From the NCBI GenBank assembly GCA_034769895.1, contig CM068372.1, positions 373,259,258 to 373,323,257 of the forward strand: a DNA stretch of 64,000 nt. The letters are read 5' to 3'. Below are positions 59,298-64,000 of the stretch, piece after piece. This DNA is from Magicicada septendecula (taxonomy: Eukaryota > Arthropoda > Insecta > Hemiptera > Cicadidae). The notes under the pieces were generated by a model. The model saw only the letters and a list, made by a program, of their open reading frames with translations, was not told where the DNA came from and searched no databases. The position numbers and the translations under genes were made by a program. Position 1 is the stretch's first letter. Each line of letters opens with the position of its first letter.

Positions 59298-62075
59298 TAC
59301 TATTATTAAAATTTGTTTGGTATTGACAGATGGAACTGTTGATTAAACAACTGACTGCTACGTGCCTCTCAACCAATCGCCGTACTCAAAACTGTAAACA
59401 GTAACCGTAGCAACGCACACTGTTGCCAATAATGTCCCACACGTGCTGTTATTAAAACCAGTGTGGAATGTTGCGCCACAGAGTCAACTGTAGTGTAGGT
59501 TCTATGTAACAAAGTCTGTTTGTTAAGAGTGCTGTGTTCTCGGTTACACTTGTTTGATTATTCATGGGTGTACGTTAGTTTAATACTTAAATAGTTGTGT
59601 TGCAGGTACAAGTTTATTGCTAACTAATTTCAAATTACTTAACTAATTTCTGACTAATTAACTAAGTGTAGTGAAAACGTGTGAATCTATTATTAACTAA
59701 ATAAGCATAAGCATGTTTAAATAACATGTTTACCTAAGTATAAATTTACTTTATTTTGTTCATTTTACGGAACTTTGTGCGTGCGATTTTTATTTTAAAA
59801 CAACCTGTATAAATATCTACATTCTTAAATTTTGAATTCTTTAAAATACGTAACAACTTTAACCTATACGCGTTTGCTTGGGAAACTGGGAAAAAGCGTG
59901 GTCGACCGCGAATACACCCGGTAAAAGAGAAAACACGTATTTCCGGTCATGGAGTACCAATTACAGGGCAGTCCAGAGAATTCGTTTGTTCTCTATGAGA
60001 TTATTTCGAGAAAGAGAAGGAACATGGTGGGCCTCTGATTTCAGTTAGTCAAGTTGTTGATAGAACAGCAGCTGCACTCTCTATAAGTAAAAATACGGTC
60101 GTAACGATAGGTAAGGAGAAGTGTAAACAAAGCGAGGAAGCTGGCCCTTCTAAACTGGAAACAACAGGTAAAAAAAGACGGATAGAAAAACGTGTTACTA
60201 ATCTGGATGCTTTTGCAGAAGATGGGATCCGTCGCCACGTATATGAGTATCACAGTCGTAAAGAGTATCCTACAATAAAAAAGCTACTCGTTACTCTTCA
60301 TGATGCAGAGCTTTTCACTTGTAGCCACTCGTCTTTACGGTCCGTAATTAAAAATTTGGGATTTAAATTTACTACCGTTTCGGGTAGAAAAGTATTAATG
60401 GAGCAACAACACGTAGTTGCTTCTCGCTGTAGACTTCTTAGGGGTGTAATAAATGAAAATTTTAATAACGTCATCTGGGTTGACGAAACCTGGGTGAACG
60501 CAGGACATTCTTTAAAAAAGTGTTGGTCGGATGATTCTACGGCGGGAACTATGCCAGTGCGAATTGGAAAAGGTGGAAGACTTATAATTATCCACGCCGG
60601 AAATTCTCAGGGGTTTATTCCCAATTGCCTCTATGTATTTAAATCGAAAAAGACTTCTGACTATCACGAAGAAATGAATCACAACAAATTTAAAACATGG
60701 TTTGAAGAATTCCTGTTAAAGAATATTCCTCCCAATTCAGTGATCGTGATGGACAACGCCCCATATCATTCAGTGATTAAAGACAAGGCTCCAACAATGG
60801 CTTCAAAAAAAGAAGAGATGGTTGAATGGTTAAAACGTTGAAACATTCCATCGACAGAGGATATGAAAAAGGCTGAGTTGATGGAATTTGTACTATTTGA
60901 TAAACTAAAGTTTCCTGTGTATATTGTTGACGAGTTGGCTGAAAGTTACGGTCATAAAGTCATCCGGTTGCCTCCATATCATTGTCACTTTAACGCCATA
61001 GAACTAATATGGGCCAGGGTTAAAAAATACATTGCCATAAATAATACAAAATTCACGATGACTGAAGTAGAAAAATTAACAAATGAAGCCATGCAAATGA
61101 TTACTGGAGAAGACTGGAAGAAGGTAGTCGAACATACCAAGTCAGTTATTGAAGACGCTTGGAATAATGAAGGTATAGTGGAACAGCTGGTAGAAAATTT
61201 GATCATTTCTGTGAATTGTTTGAGTGACAGTGAATCAGTTGAATCTGAAGATAGTGATTCTAACTTACATTAAGCGGAGTTCACCCATTATAAACGTAAG
61301 TTTTTATTTTGTTTAATGTTAGAAGTAATGTTAAATATAAAATTGCAATATAAAAGTATTTAATTTAATCTTTAACTAAACAAAAATTAACAAACGAAAT
61401 GTTATAGTCCAATATTACAATTTCTATCAATTATAAATTAATATTTCACTATTTATAGGCAGTTTCATTTATGAAGAATTCGCAAATATTTATGCTTGGT
61501 TAATACCAAATTATCTGTATTTATTAAGTTCATGATATAATAATAGAGTAATTATTTATCACGTTTTTCGAGTAAATTATTATGTTATTAAATCCATACC
61601 AAAATATTAAGTAAGATCTCATATTACCATAGTTCGACTTAACTAGAATTTGCGTAACACGGTTCATGTCATTTCACAAAATAAAAGATTTTTTACGCGA
61701 TTGTGAACAGGTTAGTGTGCACTATGATTAAGGTAATGTACAGTATAATACGCACATGTTATTGCAACCATACATTAAATAATCGTATTCACTACGATAT
61801 AAGCTACGCCCTACGCGACTTCACTACAAAAGCATCTCTGGATGCCTTACTGTAATTAAAAGTACATTAAGAGATATCATATCATGTTTTAAAAGTAAAC
61901 TGTTTTGTCTTGAAAAGCGTATTAAATGACCTTGAGCGTGAATGTGTTGTAAGTTGTTTGTATGTGAATCATTGTTTCGTGTTTATCAACTTGTAGAAGT
62001 CACGTGGTCAGAGTTTGGCAACGTTGTTTCCCTTTCAGTACAAACGTCAATACCAAACAAATTTTAATAATAGTA
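59298..62075 (+). mobile_element. Sailor-like (DD82E) DNA transposon 2
   Basis: 2,778 bp with perfect 30-bp terminal inverted repeats (59298-59327 and 62046-62075, beginning tactattattaaaatttg) and TA at 59296-59297 and 62076-62077. A single transposase frame with only two stops suggests recent activity. The terminal repeats differ entirely from those of the first Sailor-like element, so this is another subfamily. Confidence 0.93.
59894..61273 (+). pseudogene. Sailor-like transposase 2, two TGA stops
   Basis: One reading frame from at least 59894 (KRGRPRIHP, AT-hook-like) to TAA 61271-61273, interrupted by TGA at 59996-59998 and 60839-60841. An N-terminal DNA-binding region (ALSISKNTVVTIGKEK) precedes a YPTIKKLLVTLHD block. 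Catalytic residues are Asp in VIWVDETWVNAGHSLKKCW, Asp in VIVMDNAPYHS and Glu in PYHCHFNAIELIWARVK. The second Asp and the Glu are 82 residues apart. It ends in an acidic tail (SDSESVESEDSDSN). The start codon is not certain. Two substitutions would explain both stops. Confidence 0.92.
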
Positions 62076-62077
62076 TA

Positions 62078-63095
62078 GCCTGAAGTGAAAAACGCGAGTT
62101 TTGTAAAAATACGTTCTAAAAGTAAATTCAGTGAAACAAACACCAACAAACATTAAACTAACTTCAAACAAGAACAGAACACAGTGCATACACCATTTAA
62201 ACGATTTAAACATTAAGTCTACACAACGAAACAAACAGTGCCATTCTCAACCTAACATAAGAAAGTGAAAAATAACTTTTACAATACATTTTATCGAAGT
62301 GGAACACTAAAACTTAACCAGGAACACTCCACCAACACAAGAAGGAATAATCGCAACAGCAGGAACGAAAAATCGCAGGAAAAGCAGCCTTTATTGGACG
62401 CAGAATTAGCGAGGTGTATTCATCCTGCATCTGAACTCGAAGCGGCCATCTTTTTTCTTCCCACAATCCAACGCAACACTGCCTATTCGACTGAATGGTT
62501 TGAAAATTTATATACTCACCATTATATATTGAATGACATATATGTATTTTAATTTTTAAGTTGATATATTATTGTAATGTTATACTTTCCATACTTTGCC
62601 CTTTTTCTCTGACTATCTATGAAATAACTGTTAAAAGAACCCGTTAATAAATAATTGTAAACACTATTGATAGACCCTGAGAATCGATCAATCAATCGAT
62701 AGAATATCGATTAAATAAACATTTGTTAATAAAATTCATTAATTACTATAAAACTGAATATTGTTTATTCCTGTTTAATAATTAGTATAATATATAATTT
62801 TAATTGAGCAATAACTACCAGGATTTCACAACCCAGAAGGAAGATAACCTCCAAATAGGAAAGTTCACCTATCGATTGTTATTGGAGACAATCTTATTAA
62901 CTGGCGAAAGGAATTACAAATACAGAAAAAGACATAATTAAATTAATACAAATAACCAGAAGTTCGGAACACCACGAAACATAATTAAATAAGTAATATT
63001 TAATTAATTTAATTTAAAAAATATATATACATATAAACAACAAAAATTTTTTTTTACACAAACAAAAATTAACAAATCAAAGTAAATTTATTACA
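62078..63095 (+). other. Probable LTR end of element V
   Basis: AT-rich, no convincing gene; a 95-residue ORF at 62265-62552 is unrecognised. The right end TTATTACA at 63088-63095 followed by a primer-binding site marks the end of an LTR. Its left end was not found and may lie left of Sailor-like 2. Confidence 0.4.
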
Positions 63096-63098
63096 AAT

Positions 63099-63117
63099 TG
63101 GCGACCAACTGAGGGGC
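63099..63117 (+). promoter_or_regulatory. V primer-binding site
   Basis: TGGCGACCAACTGAGGGGC lies three bases after the TTACA LTR end, the same spacing as in W. It resembles a tRNA-Lys(CUU) complement with differences; the tRNA assignment is uncertain. Confidence 0.5.
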
Positions 63118-63227
63118 TTTAATTAGTGATTGATAGGCCACTATAATTTGCCCAATCCCTAATTGGAGCTTGGCAGCAGTTATCAAGTCAGAGAAGGACG
63201 ATAAAAAGGCAACAACGACAAACAAAA

Positions 63228-64000
63228 ATGGTAGAACTTACACAAGGAGAAATGGATAAGATGATGGAAATGTTCAGACTAATGATGAAGAAAATGTACG
63301 AGAACAGTAAGGAATTTAGTAAAAAAATAGATGAGAACCACGAATCGATGATGAAGAAAATGGACGAGAGCAGTAAGGAAATGAGTAGGGGATTGAGTGA
63401 ATTGGGTAAGAAGATGGTGGAGAACCTGGACAATGTCAGTAAGAAAATAAATGATATAAGAAATGATAATAAAGTGTTTAGGGAAGAATTAAGGAAGGAT
63501 AGAATCAAAGAAATAAAAAATGATAGCCAACCAGAAACAGAAGAAATACCAAATGAAAAAACAATGGAACAAGTAGTAGTAAAACTAACGGAAACAAGGA
63601 AAATATTAAACATATGGAAGGGAAATCGAAGAAAATGAGAAGAACACATCCAAGGAAATTAATAAAAACACAGGAAGAGTTGGAGATGATGAACCATGGT
63701 TTAATTGATGTCAATAATATCTCAATTACCAACAAAAAAGAAATCATGAATACCAGAGAGTATAGGAGGAGAATAGAAATAATTTCAGAAATGATTTACC
63801 ACAAAACAGTAGTCTACAATTTGGAAAAGACCAGAGGTAAATGGAATACGACAAGGGTAGCAATATATGGTAAAATATCAATGATATCATTATTCATTGA
63901 TGGACCAGTAACACCCTATGTTAATGAACCATATGGTAGAATTATTCAAAGAAAACTAGAGATAAGCGAAAGAATAACCGCAGAAAAAATTAAGTACCAG
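63228..64000 (+). CDS. V gag-like coiled-coil ORF, runs off the window
   Basis: First frame 63228-63638 (136 residues, starting MVELTQGEMDKMMEMF) is a long, charged coiled coil with internal repeats (YENSKEFSKKIDENHE / MKKMDESSKEMSRG). A second open frame overlaps from about 63610 to the window end, starting around MEGKSKKMRRTHPRK and continuing with NTREYRRRIEIISEMIYHK. Either a frameshift mutation or a programmed shift separates them. Position after a primer site suggests Gag. It resembles the Z protein in layout (coiled coil first), but not in sequence. Confidence 0.5.

Overview
This is a eukaryotic, AT-rich, very repeat-dense stretch that looks like an arthropod (probably insect) genome. 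It carries Penelope-like, Ty3/Gypsy-like, mariner, DD82E (Sailor-like) and hAT elements. The clearest host coding sequence is one spliced minus-strand exon, the C-terminal half of an ARHGAP-type PH domain (49587-49781). No prokaryotic feature is present. Element names X, W, Y, Z and V are local labels.

Positions 1137-40266 are one matryoshka of nested retroelements, and every level is bounded by its own target-site duplication (TSD). X is a Gypsy-like LTR element with TSD TTAC. Its 5' LTR was hit by W (3157-9177, TSD ATAT), and W was hit by Penelope-like PLE1 (4947-8528, 9-12 bp TSD). X pol was hit between protease and reverse transcriptase by Y (12273-35611, TSD GTTG), a gag-only relative of X. 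Y gag was hit by Z (17440-31625, TSD ATTG), an unrelated non-autonomous LTR element with a 342-345 residue coiled-coil ORF. Z has three LTRs, a tail-to-tail inverted duplication and mosaic LTRs. X reverse transcriptase was also split by PLE2 (35968-39160, 14-bp TSD). X lost integrase and most of its 3' LTR.

Positions 40617-41237 hold an inverted partial copy plus two direct 248-bp units, each with a hammerhead ribozyme core and similarity to the PLE1 terminus. They resemble Penelope pseudo-LTR arrays or animal retrozymes.

Positions 41238-64000 are host intronic or intergenic DNA: microsatellites, a 1,170-bp solo LTR with TSD CGTT, a decayed Sailor-like transposon, the PH exon, a dead mariner, a degenerate hAT with a 5' intron, a second Sailor-like transposon with perfect 30-bp terminal repeats, and the start of another LTR element (V) running off the window.

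Hardly any transposon protein is intact. The Z ORFs are the main exceptions. X and Y share LTR ends, primer-binding site and leader, which suggests X-type elements once mobilised Y-type elements. The two PLEs and the 248-bp array share hammerhead architecture.
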